From contig NZ_QAOF01000011.1 in NCBI RefSeq assembly GCF_003050745.1, forward strand, positions 1 through 64,000: a DNA stretch of 64,000 nucleotides. The letters run 5' to 3'. This DNA comes from Sphingomonas sp. PP-CE-3G-477 (lineage in GTDB: Bacteria > Pseudomonadota > Alphaproteobacteria > Sphingomonadales > Sphingomonadaceae). Below, piece by piece: positions 56,166 to 64,000 of the stretch; position 1 is the first letter of the stretch; each line of letters opens with the position of its first letter. The notes below the pieces were generated by a model. The model did no database searches. It saw only the letters and a program-made list of their open reading frames with translations, and was not told where the DNA came from. A program made the translations under genes and the position numbers.

Positions 56166-57020
56166 TCAGCAGGTGGTGGAGCCCGACGGACAGCCCGGTG
56201 AATCGCTCCCCGCATCGACGTTCGCGTCGAACCCGGGGGCTATGCCGCTCGCGTTGGCCGCCGCGAGGGTGCTTGCGAACCGCGCCTCCTTGTTGTCGAA
56301 GTTCGCACCCTTGAAATCATAGTTGGATACCGCGTTTCTGACTGCCACCGACGGGTAGCCGTTCCAGCTTACCAGCGGCTGGATGAGCCACTGCCCGGTG
56401 CCATTCTCGGCGGGCTCGTCGCCGCCGTCGGTCTTGGAGAAGCGCCACAGATGGGAAAAACCCCAGGTCTCGTAATGGAAGACGAGCTTCGCGTGCTCGC
56501 CGCTCGAATCGCTGACGAAGCGGAGCTGGCCGCCACTCGTGGCGCGGGTATCCCACTTGCCATGGTCGCCGCGCGTGACGCCGACGACGCGGCTGCCGGT
56601 GCCCTGGTCGGTCGTCCAGACGATGATCGATTCCCAGTCATAGGCGTGCGAGAAATCGGACTGCCAGAAATAGCTGTAGACCCGACCGCAATAGCCGTTG
56701 TTGCAGCGGCTGCGTGCATAGACGTTGCTCTGCGTCCGGTAGCTGGCGCTGCGGCACGTCGCCGGGGGCCGGGTGGCGTAGGTGGATGCCGCCGGGCTGA
56801 TGGCGCCTGCCGCGTCGACGGCGGGCACGTTGAAGCAGACGTCGGTGTCGAAGTCGATCGCAGGCTGGAAACGTTTGTCGAGCGCCGTGGCGCGTTCGGG
56901 CAGTGGCACGACCGGCGCGGGCCAACCCTGTGCAAATGCGGGCGTCGCTTGTGCCACCAGCATGGCGGCGGCGGTGCCGATCATCAAGGATAGCCGGTTC
57001 GTCGAGACATGGCTTGTCAT
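56166..57020 (-). CDS. NPP1 (necrosis-inducing/NLP-like) secreted protein
   Basis: Secreted protein of 284 aa with a signal peptide ending near AFAQ (31). The NLP signature region is visible as SHAYDWESIIVW (124-135), matching GHRHDWE with the first His (H125), Asp128 and Glu130 kept and the second His replaced by Tyr127; these kept residues are metal ligands in known NLPs. Cys62, Cys89, Cys106 and Cys111 may form disulfides. GVTRGDHGKWDTR is the second conserved block. Known NLPs bind plant glycosylinositol phosphorylceramides and lyse cells; activity here is unproven. GGGAG precedes the ATG. It follows a FecI-FecR-receptor set on the same strand. Confidence 0.88.
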   Translation of the reverse strand: MTSHVSTNRLSLMIGTAAAMLVAQATPAFAQGWPAPVVPLPERATALDKRFQPAIDFDTDVCFNVPAVDAAGAISPAASTYATRPPATCRSASYRTQSNVYARSRCNNGYCGRVYSYFWQSDFSHAYDWESIIVWTTDQGTGSRVVGVTRGDHGKWDTRATSGGQLRFVSDSSGEHAKLVFHYETWGFSHLWRFSKTDGGDEPAENGTGQWLIQPLVSWNGYPSVAVRNAVSNYDFKGANFDNKEARFASTLAAANASGIAPGFDANVDAGSDSPGCPSGSTTC

Positions 57021-57096
57021 ACAAACTCCCGTTGCAGGATGTCGTGAGGTACGCCGTACGCTCTCGTCCGCGGCGGGAACGCCGCGGACGTGGAGT

Positions 57097-60090
57097 TCAA
57101 AAACTGGTCGTCACGCCGAAGGTGAAGATGCGGCCGCTCCGGGTGTAGACGAGCGTCCGGTCGGTGGAGAGGTCGGTAAACTGCTCGATTGGCCGGTTGG
57201 TGACGTTGATCCCCTCGACGACGAAGCGCAGGTTCTTGACCGGGCTGTAGCGGACCTGGAAATCGACGTTGTTGGTTGGGCGGATGCCGTCACCGACATT
57301 CGCGTTGCCGCCTGCGCCCGTCAGATACCGGCTGCGATAGGCGGTCGAGACACGCGCGCCGAAGCGTTCGGTCTCGAAATAGAGCGTCGCGTTGGCCGCC
57401 CATTTCGACAGATTGTAGAGCGGGATGCTTTTGACGACACCGTTGTAGACCGCGGTCTGGTCACCATCGATCCAGGTGCCGTTCGCGACGATGCCGAACC
57501 CGTCGAACGGCGCGGGCAGGAAGGTGAAGTCGTGCTGGAATGCCGCCTCGATACCCTTGATGCTGGCCCCGTCCCCGTTGATCGGGCGCGTGTAGTTGTA
57601 CGGCGTCGTACCGTCCTGACCCGGCAACAGCAGCGAGACCGGGAAGCCCGTCGCGCTATAGGGAACCTGCGACGTCTCCGACGTGATGAAGCTGTTAAGG
57701 TCCTTCCAGAAGAAGCCGACCGACGCGAAGCCGTTGCGATCCATGTAATATTCGAGGCCGGCCTCCGCCGAAGTCGACCGGAACGGCTGGAGATTGGGGT
57801 TTCCGACGGAGACGGACCCACCGAACGGCGCCACGGTCAGCGTCCCCGCTGCGGCAAGTTGAGGAAGGCCAGGCCGATTGACGTTGCGGCTGGCGGAAGC
57901 GCGCGCGATCAGCTTCGGCGTGATGTCGAGCGCGACGTTGAGCGCGGGCAGCCAATCGTCGTTGCTGGTCCCGACCGTGACCGGCTGCAACGTGGTGACG
58001 CCGTTGGTCGCTGTGGCCAGCGAACCGCTGGATACCAGGTCGGTATGATAGTAGCGGACGCCTGCATTGCCGCGCAGCCGCATCGACCCGATATCGGTGT
58101 CGAGATTGAGCTGCGTGAAGCCCGCCCAAGTCTTTTCCCGAATGCGAAAGTCGCTGCCCGCAGTCAGGTTGGCGGCGGTCAAATCCCGGTTGTTGCCGAG
58201 CAGCGCGTAGATCCCGGCAATGTCGCCGCCGATATAGGGAAGCAGGCTATCGCGGTTGATGACGTATTTCAGTGCGTCGGGTATCGCACGGTCGCTGGTC
58301 GCCGCCGTGCCATAGAAGATGTTGGTGAGATACTGATACCCGCTGTTGGTGAAGCGCTTATACTCGCCGCCGACCTCCAGCTTCAGGATCGGCGTGAGGT
58401 CGTAGACCGCCTGGAGCTGACCGTTCAGATAGTCGCTCTTGATCATGTTCTCCTGCGTGACCAGCCGCTGGACGTTCCAGTTCGCGGGATTGGTGAGGTC
58501 GAAGCCGTAGGTGTTCACCGGAATCGTCGGCTGCATGTCGAAACTGAACGCGGTGTTGCGCGCCTGCAGGAAGATCTTGTCGAACGTCGGCTGGACGAAA
58601 TTCGACTTCTGGTACCCGCCCAACGCGGTCAGCTTCAGTCGATCGCCGACATCCCAGCTCACATTCGCCACCGCCTGGTAGAAGTCGGTCTGGTTCTCGA
58701 CGCGGTGATGCTCGGTGCGCTGATCGATGCCGGTATAGCTGGCGGCAACGAGCGAATTACCCTGGATCGTCGCGGACCGGATCACCTGCGCGCCGCTGAC
58801 GTTGCCGGTCAGCGCGTTGTAGCCGCCCGCCGCGATCGCCCAGTCGTCGCGCTTGTCGGCGAGGTGTCCGTACAGCAGGTCGACGTCGATCTTGAAATTG
58901 TCGCCGGGATGATATTGCAGCGCGCTGGTGACGCCGATCCGCTCGCGATCGGTGTACCAGGTCGACGGCGATTGCGCCTGGGGGGCGAAGATCGTGCCGC
59001 CGCGCAACAACGCCCGCGTCGGCGCGTCGATCTCCGGCCCGATATTGTTCGCGCCGTAGGTAACCTTGCCCCAGTTCCAGTTGCGATAGCCATATTCGTT
59101 GTTGCGAACCTTCGAATAGGCAACCGATACGAGCGCACCAAAATCGCCCTGACGCTGCGAGAACAGGCCGACGAGCCGCGGGGTGACGCCGCTGGTCTGA
59201 TCGTTGGTCTGGGCCTTCGCGGACAGCACGATCTTCTGGCCGTCATAGTCGAATGGCTTGGCGGTGAAGAGCTGCACGGTGCCGGCGATGCCGCCCTCGT
59301 CCTGGTTGGCGGCGTAGCTTTTCTGGACGCTGACACGGTTGAAGAGCTCGGAGGCGAACAGGCTGAAATCGAAGCCGCGGCTGCGGCTGACGTTGCCGCG
59401 ATTGTCCATGCCGGAGGCGGTGTTGCCGAGCACTTCCATGCCGTTGAGCTGCGTGCGCGTGAAATCGGGGCCGAGACCGCGCAGCGCGATCTGACGTCCT
59501 TCGCCGGTGTCGCGCGTGATCGCGACGCCGGGGACGCGTTGCAGTGCCTCGGCAAGGTTCATGTCGGGAAATGCGGCGATGTCGGACGCCACGATGTTGT
59601 CCTCGGTTCCGACCGCGCGACGCTTCAGGTCCTGCGCGGCCAGCAGGCTGCTGCGATAGCCGTTGATGACGATATCTGGGGCGCCCTCCGGCGTTTCACG
59701 CGAAAGCGTGGTAGCTTGCGCCGCAGCGGCTGCAATGACTGGAGCGCGCGCGCCGACGGTGCTCGGCGCCGACGGTGCCTGGTCCCGGCGGAGGATCGTC
59801 ACGCCGTTGCTCTCGACCGGACGCAGCCCCGTACCACGTAGCAGCATCGCGAGCGCTCCCGATGTAGTGAGCCGCCCACTGACGCCCTTCGTCCGCTGCC
59901 CGTGAATGAGTGCGGGCGCGGCGATGACCTGCATGCCCGTCGCGCTCGAATAGGCCGACAGCGCCTGCGCCAGATCGCCCGCCGGAATGGCGAACATTCG
60001 TGCGCCCGTCGACTGTGCATCCGCTACCGTCGGTGCGGCTAGAGCGAACGCTACCAAGGCCAGTGCCGACGTTCCATGAAACCGCGTCAT
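57097..60090 (-). CDS. Large TonB-dependent receptor with STN domain
   Basis: Outer-membrane signalling receptor of 997 aa. The start at 60090 follows GGGGGAA and gives a signal peptide ending at ADAQ (26). The STN domain covers about 31-101 (FAIPAGDLAQALSAYSSATG, then GALAMLLRGTGLRPV). A TonB-box-like DIVINGYR precedes the plug (NLAEALQRVPGVAITRDTGE, IALRGLGPDFTRTQLNGMEV), of the large Caulobacter/Sphingomonas type. The barrel ends GRIFTFGVTTSF. FecR and FecI lie directly upstream, NPP1 downstream. It probably both imports a ligand and signals through FecR. Confidence 0.93.
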   Translation of the reverse strand: MTRFHGTSALALVAFALAAPTVADAQSTGARMFAIPAGDLAQALSAYSSATGMQVIAAPALIHGQRTKGVSGRLTTSGALAMLLRGTGLRPVESNGVTILRRDQAPSAPSTVGARAPVIAAAAAQATTLSRETPEGAPDIVINGYRSSLLAAQDLKRRAVGTEDNIVASDIAAFPDMNLAEALQRVPGVAITRDTGEGRQIALRGLGPDFTRTQLNGMEVLGNTASGMDNRGNVSRSRGFDFSLFASELFNRVSVQKSYAANQDEGGIAGTVQLFTAKPFDYDGQKIVLSAKAQTNDQTSGVTPRLVGLFSQRQGDFGALVSVAYSKVRNNEYGYRNWNWGKVTYGANNIGPEIDAPTRALLRGGTIFAPQAQSPSTWYTDRERIGVTSALQYHPGDNFKIDVDLLYGHLADKRDDWAIAAGGYNALTGNVSGAQVIRSATIQGNSLVAASYTGIDQRTEHHRVENQTDFYQAVANVSWDVGDRLKLTALGGYQKSNFVQPTFDKIFLQARNTAFSFDMQPTIPVNTYGFDLTNPANWNVQRLVTQENMIKSDYLNGQLQAVYDLTPILKLEVGGEYKRFTNSGYQYLTNIFYGTAATSDRAIPDALKYVINRDSLLPYIGGDIAGIYALLGNNRDLTAANLTAGSDFRIREKTWAGFTQLNLDTDIGSMRLRGNAGVRYYHTDLVSSGSLATATNGVTTLQPVTVGTSNDDWLPALNVALDITPKLIARASASRNVNRPGLPQLAAAGTLTVAPFGGSVSVGNPNLQPFRSTSAEAGLEYYMDRNGFASVGFFWKDLNSFITSETSQVPYSATGFPVSLLLPGQDGTTPYNYTRPINGDGASIKGIEAAFQHDFTFLPAPFDGFGIVANGTWIDGDQTAVYNGVVKSIPLYNLSKWAANATLYFETERFGARVSTAYRSRYLTGAGGNANVGDGIRPTNNVDFQVRYSPVKNLRFVVEGINVTNRPIEQFTDLSTDRTLVYTRSGRIFTFGVTTSF

Positions 60091-60170
60091 CAAATTCCCC
60101 CGTCTTGGCGCCATCGGACGCCACCCGGAGGGAAGACGGTGGAGGCCGCCAAATCCGGACAGTGTTTTTT

Positions 60171-61025
60171 TCAGTCCGCGGTTTCGAGCGCCAACGCCCC
60201 CTGCCGCTCGACTACCGTGAAGCCGAACCCGCTGCCGATGGCCTTTAATAGCTGATGCGGACGGTCGGTGCGGAACCGCCCGAACACCGTCGTCGACGCC
60301 AGCGGTTCCCGCGGACGTGCGATCCTGACGCCCCCCTGCCGGTCGAGAACCTCGACCAGGTCGTCCAGGCGCATGCCAGTCGTGTCGATCCAGCCCTTGC
60401 GCCAGTCAGGCAACGCCGGATCGAACTTCGTCGGCGCTGCCGCCACACCGCTGCGTACAGCACTGCGGTAACCGGCGCGAACGACGACGCCGCGCGGCGC
60501 CCCTACCGGATCGAAGCCGACCGCGCCGCGATAGACGGCCAGCGCTACCTGTGTCCGGGTCAGGTCGAGGTCGAACGCGGTGCCGAGGACGCGTGTCTCG
60601 CTGGCGCCGGCGCGCACGACGAAGGGACGCGCAACGTCATGACGCACGTCGAAGAACGCCTGTCCCGCAAGCAACTCGGCACGGCGCTGTCCGTCCGCAT
60701 AGACAATCCGAAGCCGGGTCGCGCCGTTGAGCGCAACCGTCGAGCCGTCCGCCAGCGTCACGGTCGTGCGTTCCCCTGCACGGGTCGCCAATATACGCGT
60801 CGAAACCGTTGGCACGGCCGGATTGCCGACAAACCGCCCGCCACCCACGAACAGCAGGGCGATGGCGACCGGGGCCGTCGCTACGGCCGCGATAGCCGAT
60901 CGCCGTCGACGCCGAAGCGACCGGACCTGCTCGTCGGAAAGTCGGCCGCACCGCACCGCCGCCGTTTGCAGCGCATCGGCGAGCGCAGCCTCGGTTACCG
61001 TTGTTCCACCGCCCGCTACAGTCAC
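60171..61025 (-). CDS. FecR-family anti-sigma regulator
   Basis: Anti-sigma/sensor protein of 284 aa. Its GTG start overlaps the sigma stop by four bases (GTGA). A short cytoplasmic part and a membrane helix (about 44-65, AIAAVATAPVAIALLFVGGGR) precede the FecR domain (GERTTVTLADGSTVALNGAT, FFDVRHDVARPFVVRAGAS, VLGTAFDLDL). A C-terminal STN-like part (DLVEVLDRQGGVRIARPREP, HQLLKAIGSGFGF) is present. It lacks the longer DUF4880 N-terminus of the FecR at 3908-4855. It should connect the STN receptor to the upstream sigma factor. Confidence 0.9.
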   Translation of the reverse strand: MTVAGGGTTVTEAALADALQTAAVRCGRLSDEQVRSLRRRRRSAIAAVATAPVAIALLFVGGGRFVGNPAVPTVSTRILATRAGERTTVTLADGSTVALNGATRLRIVYADGQRRAELLAGQAFFDVRHDVARPFVVRAGASETRVLGTAFDLDLTRTQVALAVYRGAVGFDPVGAPRGVVVRAGYRSAVRSGVAAAPTKFDPALPDWRKGWIDTTGMRLDDLVEVLDRQGGVRIARPREPLASTTVFGRFRTDRPHQLLKAIGSGFGFTVVERQGALALETAD

Positions 61026-61585
61026 GCGCCGGCCTCCATCGTGAAGCCGCGTTTGGCGAGCGCGCTGCGGAGGTCCTGAAAGCCGCGGACGACGTGCTTC
61101 TCGACCGCCGCCATGCTCATATCGAGACTTCGGGCGATCGTATCGGTCCTCAGCCCGTCGAGGCGCTTGCGCAGGAAGATTTCGCGGCGCAGCGGCGGCA
61201 TGCGCTCGAGCGCGTCCGCCATGATCACCACGGCGCGACGGAAGGCCAGCACCCGGTCGGCAGTGGGTTGCGGACAGGCGATTGCCTCATCCAGTTCGAC
61301 ATGCGCAGACCGTCGTGCGGCGCGGTGATGATCGAGCAGCAGATTGCGCGCGATCGCAAAGCACAGTGCCTTCATGTCGTTGACCCGCGCGGTCGCCTGA
61401 TAGGCGAACAGGCGCAGATAGGTTTCCTGCACCACATCGTCGCCATCGGCATGGTGAGCCAGCCGACCTTGCACGAAACGCCGCAATGCGCCCGCCAGTT
61501 CGGCGTCCGGATACTCCAGCGCCAGCGGATGCTCGGGTAACGAGCGTATGCCGATACCGTCGACAGGAAATGCTCTGCTGCTCAC
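61022..61585 (-). CDS. ECF sigma factor, FecI type
   Basis: ECF sigma factor of 187 aa from GTG at 61585, chosen because GGGGG lies just upstream and the product has the family's length; the frame is open to 61813 without support. Region 2 contains HADGDDVVQETYLRLFAYQ and region 4 contains LPPLRREIFLRKRLDG-like text followed by DMSMAAVEKHVVRGFQDLR. It heads a four- or five-gene operon (sigma, FecR, STN receptor, NPP1, small membrane protein). One CTGTCAT heptamer lies about 55 bases upstream (61639-61645, reverse strand), without a good second repeat. Confidence 0.88.
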   Translation of the reverse strand: MSSRAFPVDGIGIRSLPEHPLALEYPDAELAGALRRFVQGRLAHHADGDDVVQETYLRLFAYQATARVNDMKALCFAIARNLLLDHHRAARRSAHVELDEAIACPQPTADRVLAFRRAVVIMADALERMPPLRREIFLRKRLDGLRTDTIARSLDMSMAAVEKHVVRGFQDLRSALAKRGFTMEAGA

Positions 61586-61849
61586 CACGCCCCCGTCTGC
61601 AGTTCCGGAGCGTTCTATGAGACGATCATGAAGCCAGGATGACAGCGGCGGAAATCGTTCGCCAGTATGCGCCCATCGTCGACTGACGACACGAGTATGG
61701 ACATTCAGGTGCCCTGCCCTCCACCTATGGCGTTCATCTTGGTTGGCATTTTTTGGGATATGCCAGCATTCTGTCCTGGCCGACTGTTCGCAGCGGTGGA
61801 TCGAGTTAACCATACCTATCCAAACACGCTCGGCGAACGGAGATGGTGA

Positions 61850-62800
61850 TTACCGCATAAGGTAGCGGCGGAGCGCCTCGGGTTCGTCGGTCTGGACTAT
61901 ACCGACACCCGCGCGTTGCAGGCGTCCCCATACTGCGTCGGGATCACGCAAGGCATCGACGTCGCCCCCATAACCGCCAATGAATCCTTCCCACAGCGTG
62001 TTGGCCCACACGCGACCATGTGCCGCGCGAGCAGCGGCGGCAACGCTAGGCAAAGCAGCGGCTGGCATGCGCGGCACTTCGACGCCGATCGGACGCCGCC
62101 CGCCCGACGCCTGGCGCGTGACGATCGCAGCCAGGTCCGCACCCTGCGCATCGCCGCTGGAAAGGATCGGCATGAACGGTACGCGGTCGTACGGCGCCAT
62201 CGCGGCCAGCGGCGCGCTGCCGATCCCCGCGACCGTCTTCACGATGACCCGGTCGGTCGCGCCGGCACGGACGACGGCATCGATCACCTCGGCATAGATC
62301 GCGTCCTTGATGTCCAGGTTCAGCACGATCCGGTTGCCGGCGTGCGCCAATATCTCGTCGAGCGTCGGAACCTGCTGATCGGTAAGCCCAGCGCCCTTAT
62401 CGCCTTCGTTGTCGCGCAGGCGTAGTGCCTTGATCTGAGAGAGCGTAAGGTGATCGACCGCGCCGGTCCCGTTGGTGGTCCGATCGACCGTCGCGTCGTG
62501 AATCATCACCAGATGGCCGTCGCGGGTTCGCCGCACATCGGTCTCCATGATGTCGATGCCCATCGCCACGCAGTGATCGAGCCCCACCAGCGAATTTTCC
62601 GGTGCGCTCGGCAAGGCGTGGCCCGGCGCCGAATTATGGCATCCGCGATGTGCCGCGATCAGCAGGCGCCCGTTCGGATCGAGCAGCGCCGCGTGAATCT
62701 CCCGTACGGTCCGCGGCGGAACCGGAGCAGCCGCAACGGACACCACTGGCATTGCTGCGAGAATAAGCAGGGACAATGTCCCGAAACGCGATCGTGTCAT
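61850..62800 (-). CDS. Exported glycerophosphodiester phosphodiesterase
   Basis: GDPD-family enzyme of 316 aa with a signal peptide (MTRSRFGTLSLLILAAMPVV to about 25). The catalytic HR pair is H51-R52 in LIAAHRGCHN, PENS is at 67-70, metal ligands E86 and D88 lie in DIMETDVRRTRDGH, and the second catalytic His is in MIHDATVDRTTNG (H101). Family members split glycerophosphodiesters to glycerol-3-phosphate and an alcohol. It follows the receptor gene by 17 bases on the same strand, an apparent operon, and extends the pattern of exported phosphoesterases coupled to receptors. Confidence 0.93.
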   Translation of the reverse strand: MTRSRFGTLSLLILAAMPVVSVAAAPVPPRTVREIHAALLDPNGRLLIAAHRGCHNSAPGHALPSAPENSLVGLDHCVAMGIDIMETDVRRTRDGHLVMIHDATVDRTTNGTGAVDHLTLSQIKALRLRDNEGDKGAGLTDQQVPTLDEILAHAGNRIVLNLDIKDAIYAEVIDAVVRAGATDRVIVKTVAGIGSAPLAAMAPYDRVPFMPILSSGDAQGADLAAIVTRQASGGRRPIGVEVPRMPAAALPSVAAAARAAHGRVWANTLWEGFIGGYGGDVDALRDPDAVWGRLQRAGVGIVQTDEPEALRRYLMR

Positions 62801-62817
62801 GTCGGACCTTTCGGAGA

Positions 62818-64000
62818 TCAGAATTTGGGCGTGAAACGGAGGCCCAGCCAGAACGTCGTCGGGACCGAATAGCTATCCTTGAGCAAATTCTTGTCCGGGC
62901 CGGCAAAGCTCGTGAGGCGAGTGTGCGTCAGGTTGCTCACCTGGCCGATCACCGCGACGCCGTTCCGCAACGTATAGTTCGCGGTCAAATCGATCTGCTC
63001 CCGCGGCGCCCAGTACAGATCCTGCCAATAGATATCGTTGATGATCGTGCGCAGCGCCCTGCCCTGCCGATTATACGCCGCGCGCAGTTCCAGGCCGTGC
63101 TTCGCATAGAACACGCTGGCGTTGAGCGTGCTGTCGGGCTGGCCGACGAGGCGATCGATGCTACGCGCCACGCCCCTGCTGCTGAGCACGTCGATCCGGC
63201 CGCGTAGCAATGCTGCGTTCGCACTGACGCCGAAACCACTCAGCAGCGGGTGGATGAACTCGAGCGAGTTGAGAACCGCGTTCGCCTCGATCCCCTTGAT
63301 GCTCGCCTTGGTCGCGTTGGTCGGCTTGGTCACGACCGCGTTGACGTAGTTCACGCCTTCATAGGTGTAGCCAACCGAGGCCGCGTTGAAGATCTCGTCC
63401 TTGATGTCCTTGTAGAACGCCGCGAGCGACACGATCCCGCCATAGCGGCTCGACAGGGTCCAGTCGGTGGCGAGGTCGAGATTGGTCGAACGGCGCGGCT
63501 TGATGTCCGGGTTGCCGATCGTGACGTTGACGCCGGTCGCCGCGCCGTTGCCGAGATCGCTCGCATTGACGAAGCCGATCGAACTGCGCGCGGCATAGCT
63601 GTCATAGCTCGGCCGCCCGATCGTCTGGCTCGCCGCGGCGCGCAGGTCGATGGCGCGCGTCGCGTGCCAGGTCGCGATCGCTGAAGGCAGGACGTAGGTG
63701 TAGCTAGACTTGGTCGGCTGATCGACGAACACGCCGTTGCGCCTGATCCGCCCGACTGTCGACTGGTCGGTGTGATCGAGATGCACGCCGGCTTGCGCGT
63801 TGATGGCCGACGAAGCGTAGCTCGCCAGCGCATAACCACCGGCAATCTTCTCGACGTGGCGGAAATCATCCTGGTTGTTGTAGTTCGACTGATCGGTGGT
63901 GTTCAGGATCGATCCGGGCTGCGCAGTGATGTCGCGGACCGAGGCAACCGGATCGATCGTGAGCAGGTACAGCCCGTTCGAATAGTTGAGCGGCGCGCCG
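62818..64000 (-). CDS. TonB-dependent receptor, C-terminal part (cut by window end)
   Basis: The frame is open from the stop at 62818 to the window end (about 393 residues). It encodes receptor barrel strands: IDLRAAASQTIGRPSYDSYA, PDIKPRRSTNLDLATDW, GIVSLAAFYKDIKDEIF and TFWLGLRFTPKF at the end. N-terminus, plug and any STN domain lie outside the window. It precedes the glycerophosphodiesterase gene and probably imports a related compound. Confidence 0.9.
   Translation of the reverse strand, partial: GAPLNYSNGLYLLTIDPVASVRDITAQPGSILNTTDQSNYNNQDDFRHVEKIAGGYALASYASSAINAQAGVHLDHTDQSTVGRIRRNGVFVDQPTKSSYTYVLPSAIATWHATRAIDLRAAASQTIGRPSYDSYAARSSIGFVNASDLGNGAATGVNVTIGNPDIKPRRSTNLDLATDWTLSSRYGGIVSLAAFYKDIKDEIFNAASVGYTYEGVNYVNAVVTKPTNATKASIKGIEANAVLNSLEFIHPLLSGFGVSANAALLRGRIDVLSSRGVARSIDRLVGQPDSTLNASVFYAKHGLELRAAYNRQGRALRTIINDIYWQDLYWAPREQIDLTANYTLRNGVAVIGQVSNLTHTRLTSFAGPDKNLLKDSYSVPTTFWLGLRFTPKF

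Noticed and set aside
56782..59841. A 1019-codon open frame on the plus strand
   Set aside because: It lies antisense to the NPP1 and large receptor genes, whose protein features are clear. The predicted product is Arg/Asp-rich with no known domain; it is an effect of high GC at third positions.
61621..61650. CTGTCAT upstream of the second FecI as a Pho box
   Set aside because: Only one good heptamer; the unit 11 bases on matches at four of seven positions, too weak to annotate.

Overview
The window looks like chromosome of a high-GC alphaproteobacterium of the Sphingomonas group. The grounds are the GC-rich codon third positions, the very high density of TonB-dependent receptors (seven full-length or window-truncated plus one fragment in 64 kb), two FecI/FecR sigma/anti-sigma pairs, and Tat-exported hydrolases sitting next to receptors. 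I see no rRNA, tRNA or CRISPR array.

Layout: 348-5376 holds a Tat-exported metallophosphoesterase, a receptor with an N-terminal signalling (STN) domain, FecR and a FecI-type sigma factor. 5587-11622 holds a CYTH/CHAD protein, an SMR efflux protein, an S9 peptidase and a Bcr/CflA-type MFS pump. 11751-18485 holds a phosphocholine-type phospholipase C with its receptor, a divergent DeoR-family regulator and a DUF5690-type membrane protein. 18960-24804 holds another receptor, an aldo/keto reductase, a short-chain dehydrogenase and a serine beta-lactamase-like hydrolase. 24851-29253 is a decay zone: a frameshifted acetamidase, the 3' part of a receptor gene and a multiply broken gamma-glutamyltransferase. 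29611-38145 holds a LysR regulator, a peroxiredoxin, a translationally coupled msrB-msrA-GST-corA operon with small unknown genes, then a reverse-strand cluster of thioredoxin-like, GlcG-like and alcohol dehydrogenase genes. 38892-44714 holds a sulfite-oxidase-like/flavin reductase pair, an epoxide hydrolase and a receptor. 44987-49273 holds rlmJ followed by an accessory stretch with an IS110-family remnant and a nearly complete IS1111-type element. 49314-64000 holds a chemotaxis receptor, a PhoD phosphatase divergent from a receptor, a FecI-FecR-receptor-NPP1 operon, and a glycerophosphodiesterase behind a receptor cut by the window end.

The recurring theme is a secreted enzyme acting on phosphoesters or membrane lipids paired with its own TonB-dependent receptor: metallophosphoesterase, phospholipase C, PhoD and glycerophosphodiesterase, with an NPP1 (necrosis-inducing-like) protein in a fifth such slot. 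Two of these loci carry 11-bp-period TGTCAC/CGTCAC repeats that resemble PhoB (Pho) boxes. This suggests a dispersed set of phosphorus and organophosphate scavenging modules. The most notable items are the NPP1 operon, the Pho-box-like sites and the IS1111-type element with a 3' non-coding segment that could encode its guide (bridge/seek) RNA.
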